A stretch of 64,000 bases of DNA, from NCBI RefSeq assembly GCF_029227915.1, contig NC_079886.1, forward strand, positions 22,234,501 to 22,298,500. Reading direction: 5' to 3'. The notes beneath the pieces are model-generated. The model did not search any database and was not told the DNA's origin. It saw only the letters and a program-made list of their open reading frames with translations. The stretch is from Hydractinia symbiolongicarpus (Eukaryota; Cnidaria; Hydrozoa; Anthoathecata; Hydractiniidae). The position numbers and the translations under genes are program-made. Of the stretch, positions 34,801 to 61,317 are shown in pieces. Position 1 is the stretch's first letter. Each line of letters starts with the position of its first letter.

Positions 34801-36332
34801 CAAACAAAGTTATGTTGGTCGAGCTCAGTAAGAATTAAAACAGAGACATCGACTACTGCAGTTTCTGTGGAAAAGAGTTTTCGAAATCCGGACTGTCTGT
34901 CATTCAGGAAGTTGTGCTCAGAAATAAAATGAGACATTTGCTCATGCACTAACTTTTCAAAAAATTTCATGGGAATTGGCAAAAATGGAGATAGGCCGAT
35001 AGTTAGTAGGATCTGTTTTATTGCTACTTTTAAAAATAGGCAAGACCCTTTTAGTCTTCTAACATTTAGGTACATAACCAGTAATTAAAGATTTGTTGAA
35101 AAGACTTGATAAATAAATACTTAAAACTGACGAAACTGCTTTTAGCAGTCGTGAACCAATTCCGTCCAAGCCTGTAGCTTTACTAAGTTTTAGTGAACTA
35201 ATTATTTTTTGACACTTTTGGTCTCAATACGAGCCCATCGAGAATTGCGCCTGCTAACAGGTGGATTAACATTAGTAGTCAGAAGAAAATTTAGATGCTA
35301 GTTTGGCACCAACACTGACAAAAAATAAATTGAATGTGTTGGAAATTTCTTTTGGGTGAGAAGTTTCTGTACCATCGTTTTGGACTACTCGTTTTATCGA
35401 GGTAGTATTGCCTGACTTATCAGGAACCAGTTTTTTTAGGGTTTTCCAAAGTTGTTTTGGCCGTTTTTTAAAGTCCTGCAAAACGTCATTATAGTACTCG
35501 TTTTTGAGTCGATTTTTGAGACCTATTACCTGGTTCCTTTTTTGTTTGAAAGCTTCCCAGTCTATGATGGATTTTGTTTTTGATGCTTTCTATTTTACGA
35601 AGTCTCTTTCTTTGATGGCTATTATTAATTCATCAGTGACCCATGTCTCAACACGGCCAGAACATTTATGTGCTTTGAAAGGGGCATGTTTGTCAGCCAG
35701 TGTTTTAACATTTTTATTCAGTTTCTCACATGCTTCATCAAGGTCATCATAATTATTAAAATATAAACAGTCTAAATTCCTGAGGTCCTTCAGAAAAGCT
35801 TCTTCGTTAATGGTTCCAGATCTGGGTTTGGATATTGGTTCTTACTGAATTGTTTACCTAGGTACAGGTAGAAGAAGTTGCAGCATTCTATTATCATTCA
35901 GCTCTTTTCTCCAGATCAGGAGATTTGGCCTCAGGTTTAAAAAACGCTATTTTGCCGTTTTACCGTTTGTAGTCTTTTCTGGAGTTTATTCTTATTTATA
36001 TTTATAAAAAGAGTTTATTGAAATACCTTTGCTGGTTACCCAGTAAGCTAGCTAGCTAGTAGCTAAATTAATAGAAAGTCAAAAAAATTAAAGTGTTCAA
36101 GAAAATGGAACACGGGAATTTCTGTTTGTAAACATTTCTACCAGTTCATTGGAGTTTCAATAGACAGTGCATTTATTTTAAGTCTCAATCACACAAAATA
36201 AAATTATAAGTGTGGGTCATTATACTTTACCTGACCGAGGCAAGTGTCAGATATTTTCTCGATGACATTTTGCCCAAACAAAACATTTTCAGTAGGATGG
36301 TTATACGGAACTTCTGCCGAACTTGAAGCCAT
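25823..36332 (-). CDS. Chromo-like domain plus seven C2H2 zinc fingers protein (652 aa, 6 exons)
   Basis: Exons: 36231-36332, 29225-29365, 28436-29051, 27758-27957, 27082-27436 and 25823-26367; frames join exactly (1959 nt). Residues 1-81 (exons 1-2) form a chromo-like fold with YYQVKWRDSWEPEERL and QAFWKEY. Residues 82-230 are a low-complexity linker. Seven C2H2 fingers follow, beginning FHCDIC, WMCEFC, AVCSVC, HTCEVC, HQCKVC (split across exons 4-5), WQCDIC and FVCHFC, between about residues 234 and 430. Next come a lysine-rich stretch (KRKKKKKKKRGK), probably a nuclear localisation signal, and an acidic then Gln-rich tail ending LNIQQSNLSVEN. It is likely a nuclear DNA-binding regulator. 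The 6.9-kb first intron carries nested transposons. It is transcribed divergently from the AGAP gene about 3.1 kb away. Start: first ATG after AAGAAAAG at 36332. Confidence 0.9.
26690..26935. repeat. TTCGCGAAA-rich repeat remnant
   Basis: Several TTCGCGAAA/GCGAAA strings in both orientations recall the subterminal arrays of the pogo-like elements at 15126 and 45881. No clear end or target duplication was found. It lies in the intron 26368-27081 of the zinc-finger gene. Confidence 0.3.
30726..31013 (+). repeat. Dispersed repeat with CATGCTAGCATGGAAA and (GAT)n tail
   Basis: The block ends in CCCATGCTAGCATGGAAAAC followed by GGACGTTAAGCC and a GATGATGATGAT run, like the 3' end of a SINE. A relative in the opposite orientation is at about 37495-37800. 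It lies in intron 1 of the zinc-finger gene. The rest of 29450-32160 shows no supported gene. Confidence 0.55.
33304..34635. mobile_element. hAT-like non-autonomous DNA element nested in the LINE
   Basis: The 1332-bp insert begins CAGGGGTCCCAG and ends with the inverse CTGGGACCCTG. It is flanked by AGATCT on both sides (33298-33303 and 34636-34641). Removing the insert plus one AGATCT restores the LINE reading frame. CAGGG termini and a minus-strand BED-like zinc-finger remnant (CKICVKAF ... LKSHAKCH, near 33800-33870) suggest a hAT-related deletion derivative. hAT duplications are usually 8 bp, so the class is tentative. Confidence 0.75.
34296..34570. repeat. Tandem repeat, about 53-bp unit, five copies
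   Basis: AAGCGGYRATAGAAATG recurs at 34321, 34374, 34422, 34475 and 34528 (spacings 53, 48, 53, 53) with TTTTAAGATCGCATTTTAAAAG between copies. It lies wholly inside the hAT-like insert. Confidence 0.85.
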
Positions 36333-39300
36333 CTTTTCTTTATGAGCTCGATCATCCAACACCCCATAGATCCCAGACCCCTTGTCGAATCAGTCGAGTT
36401 TGCTTTGTATAGAATTTCTATTTATTCTTTGTTATAAAATTTGGAGCTTCTTTTAAGACCTAGAAGGGTTTCTTCTGATTATTATTAAAGAGACTTTGAT
36501 GTTTCTGGCAAAATAATATCGTAATTTGTAAATTCTAGATATCCACTTACTTCGCGAGTTATCTATTACTCGCTGACTTAAGAAACAATAAAAAATTGAA
36601 CTTGGGCTCCTAATATTTCATACTCGGCACCCAAAACAACCAAAAAAATGTTGCGCCATTTCATTTGAAAATACCAAAGTGTACAACGCGGTCGTGTGTG
36701 TGTCAAAACAGAGAGGAGTTGAATATCAGTATAGTTAATTTCCCCTGATTTTGTTATTTTTACATAAAACTTCACAATCTCTGCTTTTTAGTTCAAAAGA
36801 GTATTTGTCACTTTCATTCCTTTAGCATCAACGGACACAGCAATAAAAAGCTAAATCGTAACGATATCTTTACCGTGCACACCACCCCCTTATAAGTCTA
36901 GCTAGCTAGGTAAAAATTCAATGCTGAAATTTCATCATTGAGGTAGCATTAGCTAGCTACAATTTCCAGAGCAATGTTACTAGCTAAGATGCTACCACCT
37001 GTACAAAACATATTCAATTAAGCACTTGCTATGATTGCTACGGCGTTACGATTGCCTCGATTGCTGTGATTGCTAGGGAGCTATAATTACTGTGCTACGT
37101 TTGGCACTACCATGATTGATAAATGATATGATGCTAATCTTGCTATGCTTGTTGTGTTCAAAGAACAAAGACATTGTTTGTAAAGTAGTTAGTAATAGCA
37201 GCAAATTCTATGTTAAATATGTTTTTTAACAGGCAAAATTTGTAAAATTCAGTCTAATTTCCAAAATCAGCTATTTTGGCTCTAACGCCTACATAGCAGG
37301 CAAAAGCATGTGAGATCAAACTTAAAAGTCATCTTCAGTGCACTTCTTCTCATGGAAAAGTTAAAGCTTTAAACTAGTATTTTAAAGTGTATTGTTCTGC
37401 CTGCTATACATTTGCTAAAGTCATACTGACTTTACCAAATTCCTTACTGTCAAAACTATAATATTAAGATTTTAAACACTCTTTTGAATGCCCTTATCAT
37501 CATCTTTCCATGCTAGCATGGGTTGGACAGGGTATATTAATGACCCTCTTCCAATCTGATCTAGACTGTGTTAGATCTAAACTTAACTTCCTCTGTATCA
37601 AGTCTATCCTTGTAACCTCCTGCCAAGTCTTTATCGGTCTGCCTCTGGGCTTTGCTCTCTACACTTTCTTACCCAATTATCCTCCTCCATTCTTTCCAAG
37701 TGCCCCAGCCAATTCAATCTTCTTATCTAGATAACATCTTTAATTCTATGGAGACTTAGCCTGCTTCTTAGCTCATCTGAACTCTTTCTGTCTCTCAGAC
37801 TGGCGTTACACATCATTATATATATATATATTCTCATTTAGTTTTAGTAATTATTTTTAGGAATTTTTAGCATTTATATACAATTAAAGCAATATAATCA
37901 GAATCTAACTTGTCATTTTATGAACCACAAAGAATATTATAGCTAATATGACTTAGTAGTTAAAAATGCGATATTGAGCATTTAGTTTGTTATTTATAGT
38001 ATCTTATTTCATTTAAACAAACTATTTCAAAATTTGTTTTATACATTATATTTTAAAACACGATTTTAGAATTGCCCTCAGTACAATATATATCTTTCTT
38101 TTTTATATTATATAGTAAAAAATATTGTTTCAAACTCTCATCAGTATAAATATTTAATTGTTCTGTAGTCCCATAAAAGCTAAATAATTTAAGTATAAAA
38201 AAATAGTTAATGTGTTATCAGCAATAAAAATAAGTAAAGATATGGGAAGATATAGGTTTATTTTATTTTATTATTTTCATTTTTTTTTTTTGCTCAATAA
38301 TAATACTTCTGCTTTTCTTTTGTTACTGATTTCAAGTTAACATGTATATATTTACAAGGGGATTTAAAGAAGCATTTTTCGTTTTATTGAGCAAGGGCAA
38401 AACAAATATTTGTTTTTCATGCATGCACATGTGTTGTTCTTTTGTTAAATATATATCTTTTAAAAATAAAAAAAAGATTCAGCCAAATGATATTTGACAC
38501 TTGTTTTAAGTGTCATGTTTTTATATGTATTTTTCTCAGATTGTTGAAGCATTGGGAATGGAAAGATGTTTGCATGAAATATATACTTAGATATAAATTA
38601 TTGCTATGCAGACTTTTTTTTCTCTCTGTTTATTTGTGTTAACATTTATTCAAGTAACTAAAGCTATAGTAAACTGCATATTTCCTTTTTCTCTAGAATC
38701 TCGAAGTGACAAGAATTTTATAATGTTTTCTGGTTTTACTTTACAAACAAGCTATCTGCTTATATATCTATGTGGTTTTTATAAATTCAATTTCATCATC
38801 ACAAAAATTATGGCTTGTGCAGCTATTGTTACATATATTAATAATACATGTAGTCATTTCTGATTTTGTTCATTGAACTGTTAAAAATGGATGTGCAAAC
38901 TTTACTGAATAGTGTGATATCTTGAATAATTTAGGTTTGCAATAATGGAATGTTAGAATTATATGTTGCTTCAATACTTATGATTTCTGATAACTGCAAA
39001 TACATTACATACATGTTCTCTAAAGTTCTTATGCATAATATAATTAGAAGATAATTACAAAGAGCTCTTTAGTGAATGACTATTGTTTGTTTATAATACA
39101 ATTCAATTAAGGGTTATTAGAATTGCTTCCTTAATTGAAGGCTCCTATCATTATTTTATCAAAAACACGTAGTAATTTGATATTTTTCAATCCAATTTAC
39201 TCTGTATACTTTTTGTTGTGAAAAAGGAGTACATGAAGAATATTTAATAAAGCATTTACCCATTTATGTGTCATTGTTTTCAAGCTGCAGGATGAAAGTA

Positions 39301-39432
39301 ATCTCCTTTTTATGTCAATTAATACTATGGTATCCCTAATATGGTTGGTATGGCATAATTTAAAACTCATTAAAATTTCATTCATGTTAATTAGGTGCAA
39401 TTTTTTCCTGATGTGTATTCTGTTATGATTTT
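36333..39432. other. Divergent intergenic region between zinc-finger and AGAP genes
   Basis: No supported exon is present. It must contain the promoters of both flanking genes. It holds a TAGCTAGCTA-rich patch (36896-36960), the CATGCTAGCATGG repeat (37495-37800) and a short (TA)n run (37818-37832). An untranslated first exon of the AGAP gene could be hidden here. Confidence 0.4.
37495..37800 (-). repeat. Dispersed repeat with CCATGCTAGCATGG, second copy
   Basis: It shares CCATGCTAGCATGG and an adjoining ATCATCAT run with the copy at 30726-31013, in reverse orientation. The rest is C/T-rich on the plus strand and ends near an ATATATAT run. The long open frame 37510-37734 is probably incidental to the repeat. 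Confidence 0.5.
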
Positions 39433-54777
<15,345 letters not shown>

Positions 54778-55279
54778 GAGTCCCCGCACCACTACGCTGT
54801 CTGAAAACGACCGGTTGGTTATCAACTTGACAACATAACACGCGTTGTGGACGATAATGATGTACGTCAAGTCCACGTCACGTCGCGTCACATTAATTGG
54901 CACCACCGACATATTTATAAGTCGATTTTGTTTTATCACATTCTTGTCTAATCTCTTGAACAAAGCAGTGATATTACACCTGTGGAAGAGCGCGTGGGGA
55001 ACAGTGTAGCTACAGTGTAGCGAGATGAATGGCATGCTTATTCATTGTAACAATATACGTAGATACGGAAGATAAATATATTTTATTAATAATTATTAAT
55101 TTTGTTGTACATAATTAGTGCTTTTTTGTTAAATATTTAAAAACTAATGAACAAATGCATATAGATATATATATATACAAAACAGATTGTATAAAAGAGA
55201 ATTTATATAAATCTTTCCTACGTTGTAAAGCTTATTTTTCATTTGTCAGTGTTACTGGCACGCTAAATTAATGATTGAT

Positions 55280-55442
55280 TGATACTACTTTTCGCGGGGA
55301 ATAATTTTTTATCGCAAATTTAAATATCCGCAAAATATTCTTGCAGATACTATTCGCTGAAATTAATACTTTAAGAGTTAATTTTCGCGAGAACTAATTT
55401 TCGCGAGAAATTTTCTGAGAATAACTTTCGCGAGAACAAAAA
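55280..55442. repeat. TTTTCGCGAGAA-rich repeat fragment
   Basis: ATTTTCGCGAGAACTAATTTTCGCGAGAA and nearby CGCGGGGAATAAT strings repeat in the same style as pogo-element ends. The fragment lies directly upstream of the DIRS-like sequences; its own boundaries are unclear. Confidence 0.35.
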
Positions 55443-55559
55443 AGGATATGACGCCACCTTTTCTCGTTTTTTTTCAAGGGCTTTTTTGTAGGACAAGCTG
55501 AAGTTGAAGCCAGATTGGAACGAAAGCGCAAGATAAAATATTTTCGATTGTAACAAAAA

Positions 55560-55980
55560 GAAACCAGGAACAATATAATGCTGCAGTAAAAATCCTGGAT
55601 ACCATTAAAGATTCCTTGGTAGCCCTTGAAGAAAATGAATTAAAAACAGTCAAAGAGTGCTTATAAAACAGTAAGAAACTTGTGTTATCACAAATTAAAT
55701 TGATAAGGATTGCAGACAGGGAGGATTGGTTGACAGCTCGAGAATTCGAGAACGACGATCTTGTGTCCGGCTCTGATGAGAAAAACGACTTAAAAAAAGC
55801 TGTGAAATCTGCTCACGAAATAAGGGACAAAATCAAAAAGGCCAAGGCCAACGATAATAAAAGCGACAAACCTAAAAGCTCTGGTGGTCGTTCACTCTAT
55901 GGACAATGTGACTTGCTATAACTGTAGACGCGTATGGCATTATTCCACACATTGCCCATTCCATTCAAAAGAAACTTCAG
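55560..55980 (+). pseudogene. DIRS gag-like region with zinc knuckle
   Basis: The frames encode a charged helical protein (REDWLTAREFENDDLVSGSD ... IRDKIKKAKANDNK) followed, after a frame change near 55900, by a zinc knuckle VTCYNCRRVWHYSTHCP (CX2CX4HX4C). An in-frame stop (near 55665) and the frame change show decay. Confidence 0.6.
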
Positions 55981-56159
55981 CATCGATATCTTCTGATAGA
56001 AAAAAACAAAAACATTTTTTTTTTGTATATTCCTATTTTCTTATACAACGTGTTGACAGTAAATTGAAATGTTGAAATTTATTTGTAATTTTCCTCGGTT
56101 CCCCCTAAATAATTTGATTCTAGAAACTACCAAACCTCAAGCTTCTGCCGCTGGTAAGA

Positions 56160-59100
56160 TTACGGCACACTACGATTTGTGGGAAAAAGAATTGCAGACG
56201 CCCCCATTCGTCTTAAACACAGTGAAAAATGGGTACCGTTTACCGTTTTTATCGACTCCACCTTCATTCTTGGCCAGACTTAAATTATCTAGTCCAAAAG
56301 AGAAAAGGTTTGTTGAAAATTCTATAGGCGACCCTACAATACGATTGCATCAAAGAAGTCGAAAATTCACCTTATTGTGTGAACCCTTTGACTGTTGCAA
56401 CTAAGAACAAAAAATTGAGACTCGTTTTAGACTTACCACGTAAATAAGTATTTAGATGTAACAAAGTTTAAGTACGAAAATATTAACACCGTATCTGGTA
56501 TTTTTGAAAAAGATAATTATTACTTTCGAAATCAAAAGCGGTTATCATCATATCCCAATTTATAAAGACGACTGGGAATATTTAGGATTTTCATGGACTT
56601 TTGCGGACGGAACAACTAAATATTATGTTTTCTTAGTGTTACTATTTGGCTTAGCTAGCGCATGTTTCATTTTAACGGGAACACTTAAACCTCTAGTCAA
56701 AAAATGGCGAGCTCAATAATACAATGTGTGTTGTACTTAGACGACGGAAGAGCTGGATGCCGGTCATATTTTGATATACTAAAAATAAGTGCCATTTTAG
56801 TTCGTGATTGTGAACACGCTGGCCTCACAATTTTATAAAGTCTAGTCTGGACCCTAAAAGAACCGATGAATAGTTGGGTTTTTAAATCGATACAACCCAT
56901 TCTCGACCCCAGAGCTCTTTGTGACAAACGTAGTACTTTCGAGGTTTTAATCTCACCCAACCCATTGTATCACCAAAGCAAATCTCAAGAATTGCGGGTC
57001 ATATATCGATGTTTCCCAGCAATCGTCCCGTTGGCTCAGCTCTTTACCAGACAAATGTATTATTTTTTCGAAAGCAGATATTCTGGGTATAGTTTATACT
57101 GCACACCCGAAGCTTTGCGAAAAGAACTGGATTTTTGGAAAATGAACCTCCGAAAAAGCAACGGATTTCGTATCAAACATAATCCTACGATTACAAAAGT
57201 CGTACATTCGGACGCAAGCGGCAAGGGATACGGAGGTTATGTGATAGAAAAATTAGGAAACGTTGTTGCGACAGGATTTTTCACCGATCTCGAGAAAAAG
57301 CACAGTTCTACTTACTGCGAACAATATCAATAATACTAGAATCATTGAGGCAGGAAGCACAAAAGAACACTTACAAAATTTAGCCATTCAAATTTGCAAT
57401 TAATTTTTGATAGATTTTCCGACGAATTAAACACAAAGAAGAATAAATTCAATTCAAAATTCTATTTTCCTAACACGGGAGGAGTTGATGCCTTCACTAC
57501 CAACTGGGCAGGAGAAGTTGTTTGGAAGGCAGAAGGTGTACTATTCTTTCCAATCTGGACCTCCGCATATTTTTAGCCCCTTCTTACTCCCGACGGACTT
57601 AATCTTTACGACTTTATTAAGAGATTTTTAATCTTAGATCCATATTTAATTATCATTCCGTCACGCGAGAAGATGTAGTATCTGGCTTTGTTACACATTT
57701 TATAGTTAGCCCTTTCCGCCGTACGGACTGCCCAATTGTGGCTTATTGAATGCCTTTTATGGCAGTGACCCGTTTTGGCCTGTTAAAACGTTTTCGGCAA
57801 CGATCACAACGGTATGTTATTTATTTCATTCATGCTTAGACCATCTATGCACTGGAATATGGGAGAAAATGGGCCAAGTCAAAGACCCGAGGTTGAGTCA
57901 CAGCTTATCCTCTCTTCCGAACGTAATCCACTCTGCTTACGCCGACACTACTATCGATAAGTATAGGAAGGCCTGGAAAAATTGGGTTGCCTGGAGTCAG
58001 AATTTCACTGGGGTAAACGATCCATTTTACATCGCAATTAACTTTAACGAAATTGTCAATGGAGAAAATAACAATATACTTTTTTAACTCTGTTTTTTGC
58101 TGCATCCGCTTGGCCCATCACACTGCTGGACTACCCTCACCGACAAATCATCCCTTCGTAAAACTTGCGTTGAAGGTGAGAAGCGTATCATTGCAAGGAC
58201 AGACATGCACAAAAAAAAAAAAAAATCAGCCCTGAAATAATAAAACAATTAGTTGACGTTTACGGATGCTCGAAAAATCTCATGCAGTTAAGGTTTCTGA
58301 CTGTTTGTCTAATAGGATTCTCCAGTTTCCTCATAGTCAGCGAACTTCTAGAGATAAAAGTTAGAAACCTAATTTTTTTACCAGAAGGCCTACAGATTTT
58401 CCTACCTAAACTAAAACAGATCAACTACGTGAAGGCAACATCGTACCAACCCGATGCATATTTGATTTGCCGCTTATTTAAACCGAAACAAAGTCACACA
58501 GCTCATGGAGAACGTGTTTCCTATTCAACAATACGAACCACATTCACTGAGAATATATCCAAGATAGCCAATCCAAATAAATATTCTTTACACTCGCTGC
58601 GGTCCGGCGGCGCATCTGCTGCTGCCAACAAAAATATACCCGACCGCTTGATTTAACCCTATTCGGTCCGGGGTTTTTCGAACATACTATGACCGGGGGG
58701 GGGGGGGGGGCGGATTCCGCCCCCCCTCAATAACTTTTCATAGGATTGTTCAAATTGAATCAAACTTGGCACACTTATAGTACGTCATAAAAGGAACAAA
58801 ATGGCGCCAATAAACTTTTGCTTGCGTCAGCACATTTTCTGTGACGTCATCAGAAGCTTAAAAATTGTCAAAAATGCCACTATCTGCTTAAAATATAATT
58901 ACTTTCGTTCTAGAGCGAATTTTTACATTCTGTTTAAAGTTTCTGAAAGCTAAATAAAAGTTATTTAACATATCTTCCGGTTTTTACATGAATCGGATAA
59001 AAAATTGCCAAAAATTGCCCGAAAATCCGTTTTTTTCCGATTTTCGGGTGAAATCCGACAAAATCGGGAAATCGGATTAGTCACGTGTTCAAATTATTCA

Positions 59101-59490
59101 AAATGATTCTTCTTGATGAAATAAAGTTGTGTTGCAAGTTTCAAGTTCTAAGGATAATTCTAACAGGAGTTATTATATTTTCCCCATTATAAGGATTTCA
59201 TAGAGATTTTAGGGGTAGTTTCGAGTAATGGCCAATATCAAAGCCTCTGAAAGGTATGGGACCTAAAAAATTAGCATGCAGGTGTCTAATAGATAAATGT
59301 TGAAACTCAGTAAGTATCATAGCCATATAACAAAGCAATCAGGAGTTATTGAAAAAAGACCGTCAGGGGGGGCGGAATCCGCCCCCCCCCGGACCGAATA
59401 GGGTTAAAAACACGGTCACTGGTCTTCAACTACAAGCAGAGATGGTTATATCAACGACGATCGCGAACGAAGGTTTAACGTGCCTAAGTC
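56160..59490 (+). pseudogene. DIRS reverse transcriptase, RNase H and tyrosine recombinase remnants
   Basis: In order: RT palm pieces (FEIKSGYHHIPIYKDDWEYL, LLFGLASACFILT), YLDD in VLYLDDG near 56735, RNase H VVHSDASGKGYGGYV (57200-57240), and GVDAFTTNWAGEVVW (57483-57530), a DIRS signature. Then come a core-binding domain of a tyrosine recombinase (YADTTIDKYRKAWKNWVAWS), the first Arg region (MQLRFLTVCLIGFSSFLIVSEL) and HSLRSGGAS, the HxxR box. A Tyr-containing segment (SRDGYINDD) lies past the insertion at about 59440. Frames change repeatedly, so nothing functional remains. Confidence 0.78.
58657..59403. mobile_element. 747-bp MITE with TTAA target sites and G/C homopolymer termini
   Basis: Inverted ends CCCTATTCGGTCCGGGG are flanked by TTAA (58653-58656 and 59404-59407), as for piggyBac- or Kolobok-type elements. 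Just inside each end is GCGGAWTCCGCCCCCC next to long homopolymers: 16 G at 58695-58710 and 10 C near 59382-59390. The interior is non-coding. It interrupts the DIRS recombinase. Confidence 0.85.
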
Positions 59491-59653
59491 ATTAGGATTA
59501 TAAATAGAGTTCTTGATACTTTTTGAGTCTCAGCAAACGAAAGATATGATATTATGCTACTAAACTATTGTTGTTTATTCTATCCCTAAATGATACTTGA
59601 GGAAGATTAGGCAAGAAATCAGAAAAAGAGCAAAATAGCGTAAATCGTTTTTC

Positions 59654-59766
59654 AAGCCTTGTTCCTAGGGCACAATTTTTCGCTTTTTTGATATCTGAGA
59701 CAACGTGACTTCTTCGCGTCGTTTTGGATATGGAAAAAGCGAAAAATTACCCTTGGAACGAGGTTC
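59654..59766. mobile_element. 113-bp MITE with about 35-bp inverted repeats
   Basis: The left end CCTTGTTCCTAGGGCACAAT plus TTTTCGCTTTTT is the imperfect inverse of the right end GGAAAAAGCGAAAAATTACC plus CTTGGAACGAGG. The outer CCTCGTTCC..AGGG motif relates it to the MITE at 21737-21844. No clean target duplication was seen. Confidence 0.7.
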
Positions 59767-60399
59767 TATTTTTTTTTTTTTTTTAAAAATTAAATTCGCG
59801 AAATTTAATTTCCTCTAAATAACACAAACACGAAAAGTTAATAATTCATGAAATTCTTAAGCTTTGATGAATAAAATTGCAATTTTATTCACTCAAGAAA
59901 AATATATCCAACCTTTTAAAAAATTTTATTGTGTTACATAAACAATCTTCCTCCTAAGATTTTTTGTCTCCCATTTTATTATAAATGATAGAGTCCTGAG
60001 AACAAACGAAGCAACAAAGTTGCTACGTAAGAACTTATTTACATACGGGTCACCCTTAATTTTCTTGACACGCTGTGTCATGAAAACAGTTTAAATTGTA
60101 AACGTCACGTAATTTCTAAGTGACCAGAGAATTGAAAAACCACAACTCTGTATATCATACTTTTAAAGCGTATGTATAGTACAAAAGTGGATGCGTTACT
60201 GAATATTTAAAAGACTGGGTCGAGTAATGAATTTTATATCCGTAATTGAAATTGAATACAATTGAAAGTATACATAAACTGTAAAATTAAAGATTTATAG
60301 GGAAAACAATATTCGGAATGAAAATTAGTGTTGTACTATTTTTGAAGGTATTTTTTTACGGTTTTTTTAAAAGCGACATTTGAAAAGAAGCCAGCAATC

Positions 60400-61317
60400 A
60401 TGTTCAAACTCGTATATCTTATGGCCTTGATGAAAGTTTTCCATTGCATAGACGAAAAAATATTTTATTTGGACAAGATTGACCAAGCATTAAATTCAAC
60501 CAATCTAGTTTTTCGAACAGCGACGTACAGCGAAGAATGTTTGTATTTTTGTTTGTACTTAGACGGTTGCCATGGCACCAACGTTAAAAAAGTAAGCATC
60601 GTGTTGTACAACTGCACCTTAATTACTGGCTGTTTATCAGATATCGAGAAGTATCCTTTTATTCCAGCACCAAACACCAACTATTACAGTACTATCAGAA
60701 AAGATTGTTTATCATTGCAGAAGTCGGGTGTATACACTGATGGAGTTTATGAACTGTCTTTAGACGGAGGGACCTACGTTAAAGCATGGTGCGACATGAC
60801 TACTGACGGTGGAGGGTGGACTGTCATACAGAAAAGAGTGAGCAATAGCAGTTTCGCAAAGACCTGGAGAGAATATAAGGAAGGTTTTGGCGATACTGAT
60901 AATTATTGGATTGGTAACGACAACATACATGCTTTGACGACAGATTGCGATAATCAACTTTATTTCAACTTATTTGGCTCGAAAGATATGCCAATATATG
61001 CTCTTTACAATCAGTTTAGTGTTGCAGATGAGTTGAGCGGTTATAAGCTAACGCTTGGAAGTTACTTGCAAGATCGCAGCAATACTGATTACGATTTTTT
61101 TAACTCGGACGGAAGAAAATTTCACACTTACGACAACGATGACGACAACAGTTGTTCTAAAAATGCTGGAAAAGCTGGTTGGTGGTTCCGTGGGTGCCAC
61201 GAAGGAAATCCAAATGGTAGATATTTGGACGAATATTCTGTCGGTAACACTTGGGGTTATGGTGTTAATTCTAAAATAAAATCATCGTTTATTATGGTCC
61301 GCCGAAAAGAGAATTGA
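60400..61317 (+). CDS. Secreted PAN-like / fibrinogen-related domain protein (305 aa, single exon)
   Basis: The frame is intact and intronless. Residues 1-16 (MFKLVYLMALMKVFHC) form a signal peptide. Residues 25-100 have a Cys pattern (EECLYFCLYLDGCHG ... YNCTLITGCLSD) suggesting an apple/PAN-like domain. From about residue 103 a fibrinogen carboxy-terminal domain follows: KDCLSLQKSGVYTDGVYEL, WCDMTTDGGGWTVIQKR, then DNDDDNSCSKNAGKAGWW and GNPNGRYL, which cover the calcium site and the last disulfide loop. The end IKSSFIMVRRKEN is typical. Such FReD lectin-like proteins bind glycans or matrix outside the cell and are often expanded in cnidarians. ATG 60400 precedes the hydrophobic segment directly. 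Lack of introns may mean a lineage-specific or retrocopied gene. Confidence 0.9.
   Translation: MFKLVYLMALMKVFHCIDEKIFYLDKIDQALNSTNLVFRTATYSEECLYFCLYLDGCHGTNVKKVSIVLYNCTLITGCLSDIEKYPFIPAPNTNYYSTIRKDCLSLQKSGVYTDGVYELSLDGGTYVKAWCDMTTDGGGWTVIQKRVSNSSFAKTWREYKEGFGDTDNYWIGNDNIHALTTDCDNQLYFNLFGSKDMPIYALYNQFSVADELSGYKLTLGSYLQDRSNTDYDFFNSDGRKFHTYDNDDDNSCSKNAGKAGWWFRGCHEGNPNGRYLDEYSVGNTWGYGVNSKIKSSFIMVRRKEN

Larger units (their letters stand above)
32400..35850 (-). mobile_element. Degenerate LINE (CR1/Jockey/L2-like), interrupted by a DNA transposon
   Basis: Minus-strand pieces in broken frames include KKLVPDKSGNTTSI (35272-35481), the RT core with IDLKKAFDTVDHKIL (34698-35075), GVPQGSVLG (about 33250), YADDT (33165-33185), and KYLGVTFDQKMQWEEHIN (32836-33093). 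The carboxyl tail is at 32469-32741. These motifs in order define a non-LTR reverse transcriptase. Stops and frameshifts show it is dead. An (AAT)n run at 32170-32212 lies beyond its 3' end. It sits in intron 1 of the zinc-finger gene in the same orientation as the gene. Confidence 0.8.
55480..59510 (+). mobile_element. DIRS-like retroelement with tyrosine recombinase, degenerate
   Basis: Coding remnants occur in the order gag-like, reverse transcriptase, RNase H and tyrosine recombinase, which is diagnostic of DIRS-type elements. Many frameshifts and stops break them. Terminal repeats of the DIRS kind were not identified, so the limits are approximate. A 747-bp TTAA-flanked element interrupts the recombinase region. 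The element lies downstream of the AGAP gene. Confidence 0.8.

Noticed and set aside
38442-38863. Hydrophobic plus-strand frames upstream of AGAP
   Set aside because: Phe/Leu/Ile-rich frames from AT-rich DNA, without domain or start context.
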